Notes: generated by a model not told the origin, from the sequence alone. Counted from the first letter of the stretch, positions 33,186 through 41,402 are shown. The stretch: 55,749 bases of DNA from Dawidia soli (GCF_018598185.1 NZ_JAHESC010000051.1:1-55749); one strand, 5' to 3'. Made by a program: numbers and translations.

Positions 33186-33217
33186 ACGGCAGTGGCAGGG
33201 TCACTGCCGTTTTTTTT
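33186..33217 (+). terminator. Intrinsic terminator after the TPR gene
   Basis: ACGGCAGTG (33186-33194) pairs perfectly with CACTGCCGT (33202-33210), with a T-run to 33217. Confidence 0.85.
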
Positions 33218-33284
33218 ATCGTGATCGATGGTAGCCTCGGCAGTCTGAAAGACCTGTCGTCAATACTTTAGCAATTTTGGCACA

Positions 33285-33313
33285 TTGTAGATCGAGCGGG
33301 GTGTGTACTTTTG
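33285..33313 (+). promoter_or_regulatory. Candidate promoter of the VOC/AraC operon
   Basis: TTG (33285-33287), 18 bases, TACTTTTG (33306-33313): a good match to the Bacteroidota consensus. The predicted leader is about 37 nt before the ATG at 33356. Confidence 0.5.
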
Positions 33314-33355
33314 AGGTGCGCGCAGTAAGTATCTTTCAATTTCAGCATTTATTTT

Positions 33356-33736
33356 ATGATGGAATCCGTGTCTCCGAATATTTATGTTTATGATATCGAT
33401 GCTACCGTGGCATTCTACAAGCAGCTGGGGTTTGAAGTTGCGGGTACGGTGCCGGATCATGCGGGTGGGTTGACGTTTGTGATGATGACCTGTGGCGCGG
33501 TCACGTTTATGTTTCAGACTTTTCATAGTATTGACGGCCAGCTCCCCATTGTACGACGCGAGAATGGGGGGTCGTTGCTGCTCTATATCAAGATGAAAGG
33601 GATCCGGGCATACTATGAGCGGATCAAAGATATCGCGACGGTGGTGACGCCGTTGGAAAAGACGTTCTATGGGGCAACGGAATTTTCAATCGAGGACAAC
33701 AACCAGTACCTGTTAACTTTTGCGGAGGATGAATGA
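33356..33736 (+). CDS. VOC-family (glyoxalase/bleomycin-resistance-like) protein
   Basis: A 126-aa protein of the vicinal-oxygen-chelate fold. The opening PNIYVYDIDATVAFYKQLGF (7-26) and the second half with SIEDNNQYLLTFAEDE show the usual beta-alpha-beta-beta-beta pairs. The family includes dioxygenases, glyoxalase I and drug-binding proteins; the metal ligands are not clear enough to choose. The last eight bases overlap the AraC-type gene, so the two are translationally coupled and the VOC protein may modify or bind the regulator's inducer (inference). Confidence 0.82.
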   Translation: MMESVSPNIYVYDIDATVAFYKQLGFEVAGTVPDHAGGLTFVMMTCGAVTFMFQTFHSIDGQLPIVRRENGGSLLLYIKMKGIRAYYERIKDIATVVTPLEKTFYGATEFSIEDNNQYLLTFAEDE

Positions 33737-34580
33737 TACCAATCCTGTATTAGATGTTAGTGCATCGGAGAAAAAAAAGCTGCGGGCACTTGGCATTAAG
33801 GTGAAGGAGATGCACCATCACCCGGTGGCGGAGCTGCAGCGGTTGCTGGGGGTTTCGAAGATCCGGGCGATGGAGCTGTATGCGTTGTCGGAGTTTCAAA
33901 GCCTGCCCTCGATCGGTATTCGTTTTGCGCATGATATGATCTCCATGGGGTATTATTCGTTGCGCGACGTAAAGGGCAAGGATGGGGCGAAGCTCACCGA
34001 CCAGTTCGAGCGGCACCTGGGGGCGTGGGCCGACCCTTGCCAGGAGGATCAATTCCGGTTGATTGTGCACTATGCGCAGCACCCGACGGTTCACCGCAAC
34101 TGGTGGGACTTTACGGCGGAACGTAAGGCGTTTCGCGAGAAGCACGGCTACCCGGCCAATCGTCCGACGCAGCCGTGGTTCGAGCTGCCGCGCTACCAGG
34201 CGCCGAACCGGGTAGACGCATCGTTGGAAACGACCAAAAAAGACCTGGTGGCAAAGCTGAAACGGTCCGTGGCTTTTATGAAGAAGCACCTGGACGAAAA
34301 GATCTCCCTGTCGCAACTGGCGGACAGCGCGAACCTTTCGTCGTATCATTACCTGCGGTGTTTCAAAAGTGTGTACGAAGTCACGCCCGGGCAATACCTG
34401 ACGCACATGCGCCTGAAAAGAGCTTCTCAGCTGCTACGCTCCACGGCGCACCCGATTGCCGAGGTGGCGGTGCGCAGCGGGTTTGACAACGAGAGCTCGT
34501 TCATACGGTTATATAAAAAGGAATTTCAGATCACGCCGGCGGCGTTCCGGAAAAAAAGTAAAAACAAAAAATCGGGGTGA
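33729..34580 (+). CDS. Cdd1/helix-hairpin-helix domain fused to AraC-type HTH
   Basis: A 283-aa protein from the ATG at 33729 (the TTG upstream is ignored). Residues about 15-50 and 55-120 are HhH segments. The second (FQSLPSIGIRFAHDMISMGY, then WADPCQEDQFRLIVHYAQHP and NWWDFTAERK) matches the Cdd1 'pathogenicity locus' domain. Residues about 180-283 are an AraC double HTH (ISLSQLADSANLSSYHYLRC, then IAEVAVRSGFDNESSFIRLY). An HhH DNA- or protein-binding module in place of the usual sugar-binding sensor is uncommon. It is coupled to the VOC gene. Targets unknown. Confidence 0.82.
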   Translation: MNDTNPVLDVSASEKKKLRALGIKVKEMHHHPVAELQRLLGVSKIRAMELYALSEFQSLPSIGIRFAHDMISMGYYSLRDVKGKDGAKLTDQFERHLGAWADPCQEDQFRLIVHYAQHPTVHRNWWDFTAERKAFREKHGYPANRPTQPWFELPRYQAPNRVDASLETTKKDLVAKLKRSVAFMKKHLDEKISLSQLADSANLSSYHYLRCFKSVYEVTPGQYLTHMRLKRASQLLRSTAHPIAEVAVRSGFDNESSFIRLYKKEFQITPAAFRKKSKNKKSG

Positions 34581-34585
34581 ACGTT

Positions 34586-34593
34586 TATCTTTG
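34586..34593 (+). promoter_or_regulatory. -7 box placing the transcript start at the start codon of the next gene
   Basis: TATCTTTG, a full TAnnTTTG match, ends four bases before the ATG at 34598. With the usual spacing the transcript would start at or within a few bases of the ATG, giving a leaderless mRNA. It begins five bases after the AraC stop. Confidence 0.45.
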
Positions 34594-34597
34594 CCTT

Positions 34598-35572
34598 ATG
34601 GCATCCGTTGAAACGACACCCATACCCGAGCACATCGTTGACCTGGACCTCGCACCCCGCGAACGTTGGCAGTTCCTGTCCGGATATATGACCGATATGG
34701 ACGAGCTGTTGCGCTGCTACCTCCGTGATTTTGATGGTGTCGAGCCGCAATTACTGGAGGGAATGACGGCGTATAAAAAGAACATTCTTCCAGCGCATTA
34801 CCTGGAGGAGATCGGATGCGTTGCATCTTTCTCCCGCTTTAGCGAAGACCAGGTGCTATTAGCCAACCTGTATTACGATATCCTGAAATTTTATTTCGGC
34901 TGCACGGCCTTTGCCGTGGATGCGGGTGAGACCACGTTTCACTGCCGGAACCTGGACTGGCATACCGAGAATAACGTGTTGAGCCGCCACTCGATGATCT
35001 TTGATTTTCGCCGGGATGGGAAAACGTTATTTAAGACCGTAGGGTGGCCTGGGTTTATCGGGGCCCTGTCGGGTATAAAGCCGGGGAAATTTTCGCTTAC
35101 GCTGAATGCAGTGCTCAGCCGGGACAAGCCGGAAATCGCCTTTCCCATCTCGTTCCTGCTGCGCGAGGTACTGGCCTCTGCAGGCTCGTACAACGAAGCC
35201 CGTACCATCCTGGAACAGACACCGATCGCCAGTGATTGCCTGCTGCTGTTGTCGGGGGTTGGTGTGCAGGAGCGTGTGGTGATCGAACGTACGCCCCGGC
35301 GGGCGGCGATCAGGGAATCAGGCGAACGTTTTATTGCGGTGACCAATGACTACAAAAAGTTAGAGAACGGTACCGATACTGCCGGCAATATTATACAGGC
35401 TACATCGTGCGGCCGGTATGATCGGGCCCTAACGCTTCTGCGAACAGCTATCCCCAAGAATAGCAATGCTTGCATGAACATTCTCCAGGACGAGGATGTT
35501 GCCATGCAAATTACAGTACAACAGATGGTCTTTAACAACAAGACCGGTGAGATCAGTCTTTTCCGAACATAA
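34598..35572 (+). CDS. C45/NAAA-like autoproteolytic N-terminal-nucleophile hydrolase
   Basis: A 324-aa protein started at the ATG at 34598; the GTG upstream lies in the tail of the AraC gene. It resembles acid ceramidase and N-acylethanolamine acid amidase. In those enzymes the chain cleaves itself before a Cys that becomes the nucleophile; here the cleavage would be before Cys102 in FYFGCTAFAVDAGETTFHCR (98-117), followed by NLDW, the family's R-N-L-D motif. No signal peptide is visible, unlike the lysosomal relatives, so it is probably cytoplasmic. Fatty-acid amide hydrolysis is suggested by the family, not proven. The ending with TSCGRYDRALTLL is regular. Confidence 0.8.
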   Translation: MASVETTPIPEHIVDLDLAPRERWQFLSGYMTDMDELLRCYLRDFDGVEPQLLEGMTAYKKNILPAHYLEEIGCVASFSRFSEDQVLLANLYYDILKFYFGCTAFAVDAGETTFHCRNLDWHTENNVLSRHSMIFDFRRDGKTLFKTVGWPGFIGALSGIKPGKFSLTLNAVLSRDKPEIAFPISFLLREVLASAGSYNEARTILEQTPIASDCLLLLSGVGVQERVVIERTPRRAAIRESGERFIAVTNDYKKLENGTDTAGNIIQATSCGRYDRALTLLRTAIPKNSNACMNILQDEDVAMQITVQQMVFNNKTGEISLFRT

Positions 35573-35586
35573 TCTCTATTTTCCTT

Positions 35587-35889
35587 ATGATGATAACAAC
35601 CATCGTACACGTCCATGTAAAGCCGGAGTTTTTAACCGATTTTATCGAAGCTACACGTCTCAACCACGAGCAGTCAATACACGAACCGGGCAACCTGCGG
35701 TTCGACATTTTACAAGACGCCCAGGATCAGAACAAATTTGTTTTTTACGAAGCCTATGCCAGCGAGCAGGCTGCCGCTGCGCACAAAGACACCGCACATT
35801 ACCTGACCTGGCGCGATACCGTTGCGCCCTGGATGGCAAAACCCCGCGAGGGTGTTAAGCACGTCATGCTTTTTCCCACGGCGAAATAA
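35587..35889 (+). CDS. Antibiotic-biosynthesis-monooxygenase (ABM/LsrG-like) protein
   Basis: A 100-aa ferredoxin-like-fold protein. TTIVHVHVKPEFLTDFIEAT and EPGNLRFDILQDAQDQNKFV, then FYEAYASEQAAAAHKDTAHY are the standard ABM-domain signatures. Family members are small cofactor-free quinol monooxygenases or isomerases such as LsrG and YgiN. It lies nine bases before an iron-type alcohol dehydrogenase gene, a pairing seen in several bacterial groups, and suggests a joint pathway for a small hydroxyl compound (inference). Confidence 0.88.
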   Translation: MMITTIVHVHVKPEFLTDFIEATRLNHEQSIHEPGNLRFDILQDAQDQNKFVFYEAYASEQAAAAHKDTAHYLTWRDTVAPWMAKPREGVKHVMLFPTAK

Positions 35890-35898
35890 TCAATCGCT

Positions 35899-37065
35899 AT
35901 GAAGGCCTTTAGTTTTGCCGCTACGCCGCAGCTGCACTTCGGTGCCGGGAAGATCCCGATGCTTGCCGGTATCACGCAGGCGTATGGTAACAAGGTATTG
36001 CTGGTGACGGGTGCGCAGGCATTTGAGCGCTCGCCGTGGGGCTCGTCTATATGGCAACAGCTGGATGTGCCGGGGCGCGGGGTGCTGCACTGCCGGATCG
36101 ATGGCGAGCCCACGCCGGCCATGATCGATGACGCCGTGCGCCGGTATGCGGAGCAAGGTATACAGGTGGTCGTCGCTGTCGGCGGGGGCAGCGTGCTGGA
36201 TGCGGGCAAGGCTATCGCGGCGATGCTGCCGTTGAACGAGCCGGTAAAAGATTATTTAGAAGGTGTTGGTACGGCGTCGCACCCGGGTGTGAAGATTCCG
36301 TTCATCGCAGTGCCGACCACGGCGGGTACCGGGAGCGAGGCCACCAAGAATGCGGTGCTGTCGGAAGTCGGCGAGCAGGGGTATAAACGCTCGCTACGGC
36401 ACAATAACTTTGTGCCGGATGTGGCATTGATCGATCCGGCCTTGGCTGTGACCTGCCCACCGTCAACCACTGCGGCCAGTGGTATGGATGCTTTTACACA
36501 GCTGCTGGAATCGTATCTTTCCACCACGGCTACGCCACTGACGGATGCCTGGGCGCTGGAAGGACTCCGGCATGTAGTACACGCGCTGCCGGCAGTGTAC
36601 CGGCATGGCGACGATATGGACGCCCGTAGCAGTATGGCGTTGGCGGCGTACCTTTCGGGCGTAACGCTGGCCAATGCTGGGTTGGGTGTGGTGCATGGAT
36701 TTGCTTCGGCCGTGGGTGGGTATGTGGCGATTCCGCACGGTGTGGTTTGCAGCGCGCTGATGGCGGCGGCCAACCGGGTGACTGTGCGCAAGCTAAAGCG
36801 TGAAGGTGGCAAGGAGGCTTTGTTTCGTTACGCGGTGGCTGGGAAATTGTTTACAGATCAGTCTTCGCGGAGTGACGACTATTATATCGATCATCTTCTC
36901 GCTACGATCGGGTCGTGGGCGAGTGATATGCAGATACCCCGGTTGGGTGCTTATGGGGTGACGCCTGGGGATGTCGGGAGAATTGTTGCCGTTACTGATA
37001 ATAAGAACAACCCGGTTAGGCTGAATGCTGAAGAGTTGGCGGAGGTTCTGTTGACCTCGCTTTAA
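35899..37065 (+). CDS. Iron-containing alcohol dehydrogenase
   Basis: A 388-aa group III alcohol dehydrogenase of full length. The NAD(P) site GGGSVLDAGKAIA (94-106) is intact, with PTTAGTGSEATKNAVLS (135-151) following. Metal-binding positions are supplied by the segments around SGMDAFTQLLE, NAGLGVVHGFASAVGG and AIPHGVVCSAL. It oxidises or reduces small alcohols and aldehydes such as lactaldehyde or butanol; the substrate cannot be set. Co-transcribed with the ABM-domain gene (nine-base gap). Confidence 0.93.
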   Translation: MKAFSFAATPQLHFGAGKIPMLAGITQAYGNKVLLVTGAQAFERSPWGSSIWQQLDVPGRGVLHCRIDGEPTPAMIDDAVRRYAEQGIQVVVAVGGGSVLDAGKAIAAMLPLNEPVKDYLEGVGTASHPGVKIPFIAVPTTAGTGSEATKNAVLSEVGEQGYKRSLRHNNFVPDVALIDPALAVTCPPSTTAASGMDAFTQLLESYLSTTATPLTDAWALEGLRHVVHALPAVYRHGDDMDARSSMALAAYLSGVTLANAGLGVVHGFASAVGGYVAIPHGVVCSALMAAANRVTVRKLKREGGKEALFRYAVAGKLFTDQSSRSDDYYIDHLLATIGSWASDMQIPRLGAYGVTPGDVGRIVAVTDNKNNPVRLNAEELAEVLLTSL

Positions 37066-37167
37066 TCGGAGCGCTATCTTCTCCAGCACTGCAGCGTGTA
37101 TTTTTATCAACACGGGCCGCCGTCGAGGGCCGGGCAGGGTTTTGGAGGATGTAGTCCATAAACTCTG

Positions 37168-37917
37168 ATGGTTATGGCAACAACAACGCTTACCCGGAAG
37201 CCCGCCCGTAAGGCGGCGAAGGTGGCCAGGGCTGCAAAGCCGGTAAAGGCCGCGAAGGCTGTGAAGAAAGATGTCAGCCGGTCGTACAATGCCTTTAAGG
37301 AATTTGATGGCCAGCATTACACCGGTATGCAGGTGGGCCGCAGCCACAAGTGGAATTACGACAAGGGCGTTTGGCGCGAGACGAAGGTGACGCCCGATCG
37401 CTGGGAGCTGACCTACAGTGTTATCAAGCGTCGCGCGGGGCATGCGCCGGAAGGATCGGGGGTACCGATAGGCACCGGGTACCACTGGTTTATACTCTCC
37501 CATCAATATGTCGAAAAACTAAATGCCAACGACTATACTACGTCCATGGTGGGCCTCAAGTTCAAGCTGGCGCATAAGCGGGCCAGCAAAGACACGTGGA
37601 GCGCATCGGATACGGCACAGCGCAACAAGCTTATTGAAATCCTGCGGGGGCTGATCGACGAGCTGGAGCGCGAGCCGGAAAAGACGGTTCCGGTGCCGTT
37701 GCATTTTGTACACAAGGAGAAGGATTATAAAGGTGTGGCCATCCCGGTCATATCCAGCTGCGTGGACGGTGTGTGCCAGCAACTGGATGTCACGTTAAAC
37801 AAGAAACATGTCGGCGTTTTAAAATATACCCGGAACGGCTGGCGCATTACGGATACGCCGCAGGGGTTGGTGAATGCTATCAGCGCGCAGGTGGAAGAAT
37901 GGTACAACCTCAACTAA
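37168..37917 (+). CDS. Hypothetical protein with histone-H1-like basic N-terminus
   Basis: A 249-aa protein. Residues 5-40 are Lys/Ala/Arg-rich with repeated KA, AAK and PA steps (RKPARKAAKVARAAKPVKAA), as in DNA-compacting histone-like tails. The body (about 42-249) is a mixed alpha/beta domain I do not recognise: FDGQHYTGMQVGRSHKWNYD, TGYHWFILSHQYVEKLNAND. The basic tail suggests DNA binding (inference). It lies six bases before a DNA glycosylase gene, so a role with base-excision repair or nucleoid handling is possible. The start could be the ATG at 37174. Confidence 0.65.
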   Translation: MVMATTTLTRKPARKAAKVARAAKPVKAAKAVKKDVSRSYNAFKEFDGQHYTGMQVGRSHKWNYDKGVWRETKVTPDRWELTYSVIKRRAGHAPEGSGVPIGTGYHWFILSHQYVEKLNANDYTTSMVGLKFKLAHKRASKDTWSASDTAQRNKLIEILRGLIDELEREPEKTVPVPLHFVHKEKDYKGVAIPVISSCVDGVCQQLDVTLNKKHVGVLKYTRNGWRITDTPQGLVNAISAQVEEWYNLN

Positions 37918-37923
37918 GTCCTT

Positions 37924-38697
37924 ATGCCCGAACTACCCGATCTCCAGGTCTTCAGCGGTAACCTGAACAAGGCTCTGAAGGGTAAGACCGTAGAAAAAGT
38001 CTCTGTGCCGGTGGTGCAAAAGCTAAACGTCTCCGTCGCCACATTAAACAAAAGGCTGAAGGGGAAACGTGTTAAACAAATTTACCGCGATGGCAAGGAG
38101 CTTCACATTTCTGTTGGCGACGAAATACTGGCCTTGCACCTGATGCTTCATGGTAATCTATATTTGTTTGAAGGAACGAATGACCATAAGCACACGGTGC
38201 TGTCGCTGCATTTCACCGACGACACCGGGTTGGCCTTAACGGATTGGCAACGTGCTGCTACGCCTACACTGAATCCCGTAGCGCGCGAGGCGCCGGACGC
38301 ACTGTCGAAGGATGTGAACACCGCTTTGTTGAAGGAGCTGTTGCAACGCAAAACGAATATCAAAGCATTGTTATTGGACCAGAAAGTGATCCGAGGCATC
38401 GGCAATGCTTATGCCGATGAAATCCTTTGGGATGCTCGTATTGCGCCGACATCCGTTAGCAATAAGATCCCCGATACAAAGGTGAGGGCACTGGCTAAGT
38501 CGATTAAGAAAGTGCTGACACAAGCGGAGAAACAAATCCGCAAGGCCAATCCGAAGACCATTACCGGCGAGCTACGGGATTTTCTGGCGATCCACAACGC
38601 GAAGAAAAAAGAAAGTCCCACCGGCGCTACCATCCGTCATAGCACGACGGGGGGACGTAAGACCTATTTTACAGACGAGCAGGAGGTGTTTCAATAA
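37924..38697 (+). CDS. Formamidopyrimidine-DNA glycosylase/Nei-like, zincless
   Basis: A 257-aa protein beginning MPELPDLQVF, so the catalytic Pro2 and Glu3 of the Fpg/Nei family are present. The H2TH domain (QKVIRGIGNAYADEILWDAR, about 154-173) is clear. The C-terminal zinc finger of four Cys residues is replaced by a Cys-free beta hairpin, GATIRHSTTGGRKTYFTDEQ (about 233-252), as in zincless Nei-like enzymes. It removes oxidised bases from DNA. It sits between the basic-tail protein and a DUF72 gene with gaps of six and two bases, so the three form an operon. Confidence 0.87.
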   Translation: MPELPDLQVFSGNLNKALKGKTVEKVSVPVVQKLNVSVATLNKRLKGKRVKQIYRDGKELHISVGDEILALHLMLHGNLYLFEGTNDHKHTVLSLHFTDDTGLALTDWQRAATPTLNPVAREAPDALSKDVNTALLKELLQRKTNIKALLLDQKVIRGIGNAYADEILWDARIAPTSVSNKIPDTKVRALAKSIKKVLTQAEKQIRKANPKTITGELRDFLAIHNAKKKESPTGATIRHSTTGGRKTYFTDEQEVFQ

Positions 38698-38699
38698 TC

Positions 38700-39431
38700 A
38701 TGCGAAAGGGCAAGATCAATATCGGTACGTCGGGCTGGCATTATAAACACTGGGCGGGCACTTTTTATCCGGAGGATATCAAGTCGGACGAGCAGTTCGA
38801 CTATTACCAGGAATATTTCGATACGGTCGAGCTCAACAATTCGTTCTATCACCTGCCCGACCGGGCCACGTTCAAGAAGTGGAAGGAGACAACGCCCCGG
38901 GACTTCATCTTTGCGGTGAAAGGCAGCCGGTATATATCGCACATGAAAAAACTTTCGGATGCGCGCGAACCGCTGCGTGCGTTTTTACACAACGCGCGCG
39001 GGCTGGGCAGCAAACTGGGTCCGGTGCTGTTTCAACTCCCCCCGGGCTGGAAGCTAAACCTTGGGCGCCTGCAGGATTTTCTGAAGCTGCTGCCCGCGTC
39101 GTTGCGTGTGGCATTTGAATTCCGCAACGCCACCTGGTATACGCCGGAGGTGTATGATGCCCTTCGTGCCCGCGGGTGCGCCTTTTGTATCTATGAATTG
39201 GCGGGGCATCTGTCGCCGATGGAGGTGACAGCGGACTTTGTATACATCCGACTGCACGGTCCGGGAGAAAAGTATCAAGGAAGCTACCGCCGCACGGTGT
39301 TGAAACAATGGGCCAGGCGGCTGCTGGCCTGGCGCGACAAGGGTATCGACTGCTATCTGTATTTCGATAACGATCAGGCCGGCTATGCGGCGTTCAACGC
39401 GCAGACGCTACAGGAATTGGTTCGGGGTTAG
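38700..39431 (+). CDS. DUF72 family protein
   Basis: A 243-aa TIM-barrel-like protein of the widespread DUF72 family: INIGTSGWHYKHWAGTFYPE (6-25), FIFAVKGSRYISHMKKL (66-82), RVAFEFRNATWY near 140 and a final YLYFDNDQAGYAAFNAQTL. The biochemical role of the family is unsettled. It starts two bases after the glycosylase stop and its last four bases overlap the convergent DUF3037 gene. A link to DNA repair is suggested only by position. Confidence 0.88.
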   Translation: MRKGKINIGTSGWHYKHWAGTFYPEDIKSDEQFDYYQEYFDTVELNNSFYHLPDRATFKKWKETTPRDFIFAVKGSRYISHMKKLSDAREPLRAFLHNARGLGSKLGPVLFQLPPGWKLNLGRLQDFLKLLPASLRVAFEFRNATWYTPEVYDALRARGCAFCIYELAGHLSPMEVTADFVYIRLHGPGEKYQGSYRRTVLKQWARRLLAWRDKGIDCYLYFDNDQAGYAAFNAQTLQELVRG

Positions 39432-39820
39432 TGTTCCGGCAGCACCAGTTGGGTATATAACCGGTCCAGCATCTGGCATGCGTCGGGCGACAGGCCCGGG
39501 TGTACGCGCGAGCATTGCACGATCGTGCTGCGTGTCGCCGTAAGCCAACGGAAGCGTTCGACGGGTGGCAGCTTGCCTATAGGCCCGGCACCGGGGCCAC
39601 CCTGACAGATGCGCTCGAAGGAGTGCACATATTGACGTAGCTCATCCATGTCGAGCCGGGCACACAATAGTTTCAGGCGCGCTTCGTCGAGCGAGATGCG
39701 TACCTGCAAAAACTTTTCGGCGGAGCAATACAAGATCACACCGACGTTGAGGAATTCCTCACGCTCCACGCGGGGTACCACGCGAATGACGGCGTACTCA
39801 AATAAGTGATTCTCTTGCAT
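39428..39820 (-). CDS. DUF3037 family protein
   Basis: A 130-aa protein. FEYAVIRVVPRVEREEFLNV then GVILYCSAEKFL is the DUF3037 signature. The family nearly always lies beside a HipA-like kinase gene, and here its first 23 bases overlap that gene's end. The pair may be a two-part system in which the small protein acts on or with the kinase; no activity is established. Confidence 0.85.
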   Translation of the reverse strand: MQENHLFEYAVIRVVPRVEREEFLNVGVILYCSAEKFLQVRISLDEARLKLLCARLDMDELRQYVHSFERICQGGPGAGPIGKLPPVERFRWLTATRSTIVQCSRVHPGLSPDACQMLDRLYTQLVLPEH

Positions 39821-40592
39821 GCTGTGCTTCTGTTACAAAGAATGATGAATTGGCCAGCCGGGTCTCCAGGAATTGGGCGTATGCCTGGCGTTGCTCTTCG
39901 GGCGTGGCAAAAACGGTATCGTCTGTCAGCCACTCGTCGGGTATCGTCTGCACAATGGCCTGGATGTGCCTGACGGTGAGCTTCTGCCGGAATTCGGCGT
40001 CTACCGTCTCTAACAATGTTGCCTGGGGCAGGAGTACATGGTCTTTGACCCGAATGAACGGGCGGCGTGGTTCCTGCCAGTCGTTCCACGAGTGGTGAAA
40101 ATACAGTGCGGCGCCGTGGTCGATCAGCCAGAGCTCTTTGTGCCACCAGAGCATATTGGTGTTGCGCACGGTGCGGTCGACGTTCATCAGCAGGCAGTCG
40201 AGCCACACGATCTGCGACGCCAGGCGTGCCTCCACCGGTGTAGCCAGCGGGTCGAATGTGATGGAGCCCGACAAATAATGAATGGCCAGGTTCAGGCCGG
40301 TGCTGGCTTTCAGCAGGTCTTGTATTTCTTCGTCGCCTTCGATGCGGCCGAAGGCGCTGTCGAGGTTGGCAAAGACAATTTCCGGTACGCGGAAGCCGAG
40401 CAAGCGGGCGATCTCGCCGCCGATGAGCTCGGCAATGAGTGCTTTGGCACCCTGGCCGGCACCGCGGAATTTCAGGACGTATAAAAACTGGTCGTCTGCC
40501 TCTACCAGGCCTGGCATCGATCCGCCTTCACGCAGCGGCGCGACGTACCGTGAGACGTTGACCGTGCGGAGCGCAAGCTGGTTATCGTTCAT
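39798..40592 (-). CDS. HipA-like kinase-fold protein
   Basis: 264 aa from the ATG at 40592; the longer upstream frame is not coding. It lacks the N-terminal HipA extension but keeps the kinase core: ATP-binding Lys in YVLKFRG (Lys41), the catalytic loop NVDRTVRNTN (Asp139, Asn144) and metal-binding Asp in LIDHGAAL (Asp158). HipA kinases phosphorylate glutamyl-tRNA synthetase or other targets as toxins. This group of short HipA-like proteins paired with DUF3037 has no HipB antitoxin gene; none is seen here either. It may be a housekeeping or defence kinase. Confidence 0.8.
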   Translation of the reverse strand: MNDNQLALRTVNVSRYVAPLREGGSMPGLVEADDQFLYVLKFRGAGQGAKALIAELIGGEIARLLGFRVPEIVFANLDSAFGRIEGDEEIQDLLKASTGLNLAIHYLSGSITFDPLATPVEARLASQIVWLDCLLMNVDRTVRNTNMLWWHKELWLIDHGAALYFHHSWNDWQEPRRPFIRVKDHVLLPQATLLETVDAEFRQKLTVRHIQAIVQTIPDEWLTDDTVFATPEEQRQAYAQFLETRLANSSFFVTEAQHARESLI

Positions 40593-40692
40593 CCGTGGAC
40601 TTTTTCGCATCGTATGTGCCGGGCACCTTACCCGGCAGATGTGTAAAAGTACGACTTGCCGTGTGATACGGCAACGTGGGCTTGTGGCAAAC

Positions 40693-40726
40693 AAAAAGGC
40701 CGTCCGCCAACCGGCGAACAGCCTTT
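40693..40726 (-). terminator. Intrinsic terminator for the gene at 40780-41205
   Basis: On the minus strand AAAGGC (40726-40721) pairs with GCCTTT (40700-40695), with inner CGCC/GGCG pairing and a following T-run. It lies 54 bases past the stop of the secreted-protein gene. Confidence 0.65.
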
Positions 40727-40779
40727 CACTATTTATATATATGAATAGTCGCCCCGAGGGGCGGTCGTCGAAGTCGGGT

Positions 40780-41205
40780 CTACCGGTAGGACTGTGTGAC
40801 TAACACTGCCTTGCCGTCTTCATTCATATTATACGTAACAGAATGATTTTCGTTTTCGATACTGATCACATACAGGTTGGTGGTACTGTCGCGGTACACG
40901 CCGGCGTTATTCCAACCTGCATACTGATCGTCTTTGCGTAACACTTTGCGCAGTTTGTTGGGGATCTCGCGCTCGGCAAGGCGCCTGGTACTATCGGGTT
41001 GGGCGATGGCGGGTTCCTGCGCGGCGAGTTGTTGCACGCGGTAATTTCCCTCTACCCACGACGACATGTACTGCAAGTCTACGGGCGTGGCGCTTGTCTG
41101 ATATTGATATTGTTGGGTGGGCTGGTCGTTGGGGGTCAGGGTCTGTGCCTGGGTGGCCGCTGCTCCGAGCAACAGGCCGACAGAAAGTAAAAGCTGTCTC
41201 TTCAT
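40780..41205 (-). CDS. Small secreted hypothetical protein
   Basis: A 141-aa protein with a signal peptide (MKRQLLLSVGLLLGAAATQA, then QT). After a Gln/Thr-rich disordered stretch, the C-terminal half (IPNKLRKVLRKDDQYAGWNN, then NLYVISIENENHSVTYNMNE) resembles the PepSY-like fold of the protein at 25804-26157: an 'exceeding-residues-then-strands' layout with YAGW instead of YSGW. The two may be distant relatives. Function unknown. Confidence 0.65.
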   Translation of the reverse strand: MKRQLLLSVGLLLGAAATQAQTLTPNDQPTQQYQYQTSATPVDLQYMSSWVEGNYRVQQLAAQEPAIAQPDSTRRLAEREIPNKLRKVLRKDDQYAGWNNAGVYRDSTTNLYVISIENENHSVTYNMNEDGKAVLVTQSYR

Positions 41206-41384
41206 AGTCGTTCGCGGCGTGGGTTTAGTCCGTTGCCGTATTTACCCACCCTGGAACAATGGTGCCATTTTCAAAAAACTGGCAAAACGGGCTGGAAATG
41301 AAGATCGATTAACGGCTTGGTGTTGAAAAATGCCACAGTTTGTAGCGTTCGGGATACGACTGGCTATTTTCACTTCTTAAAAAA

Positions 41385-41402
41385 AGACCGGCGTACCAGT
41401 CT
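41385..41402 (-). terminator. Intrinsic terminator of the rhodanese/DUF1801 operon
   Basis: On the minus strand AGACTGG pairs with CCGGTCT (one G-U) around a TACG loop, followed by a T-run (from A residues 41379-41385). It lies eight bases after the DUF1801 stop. Confidence 0.7.
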
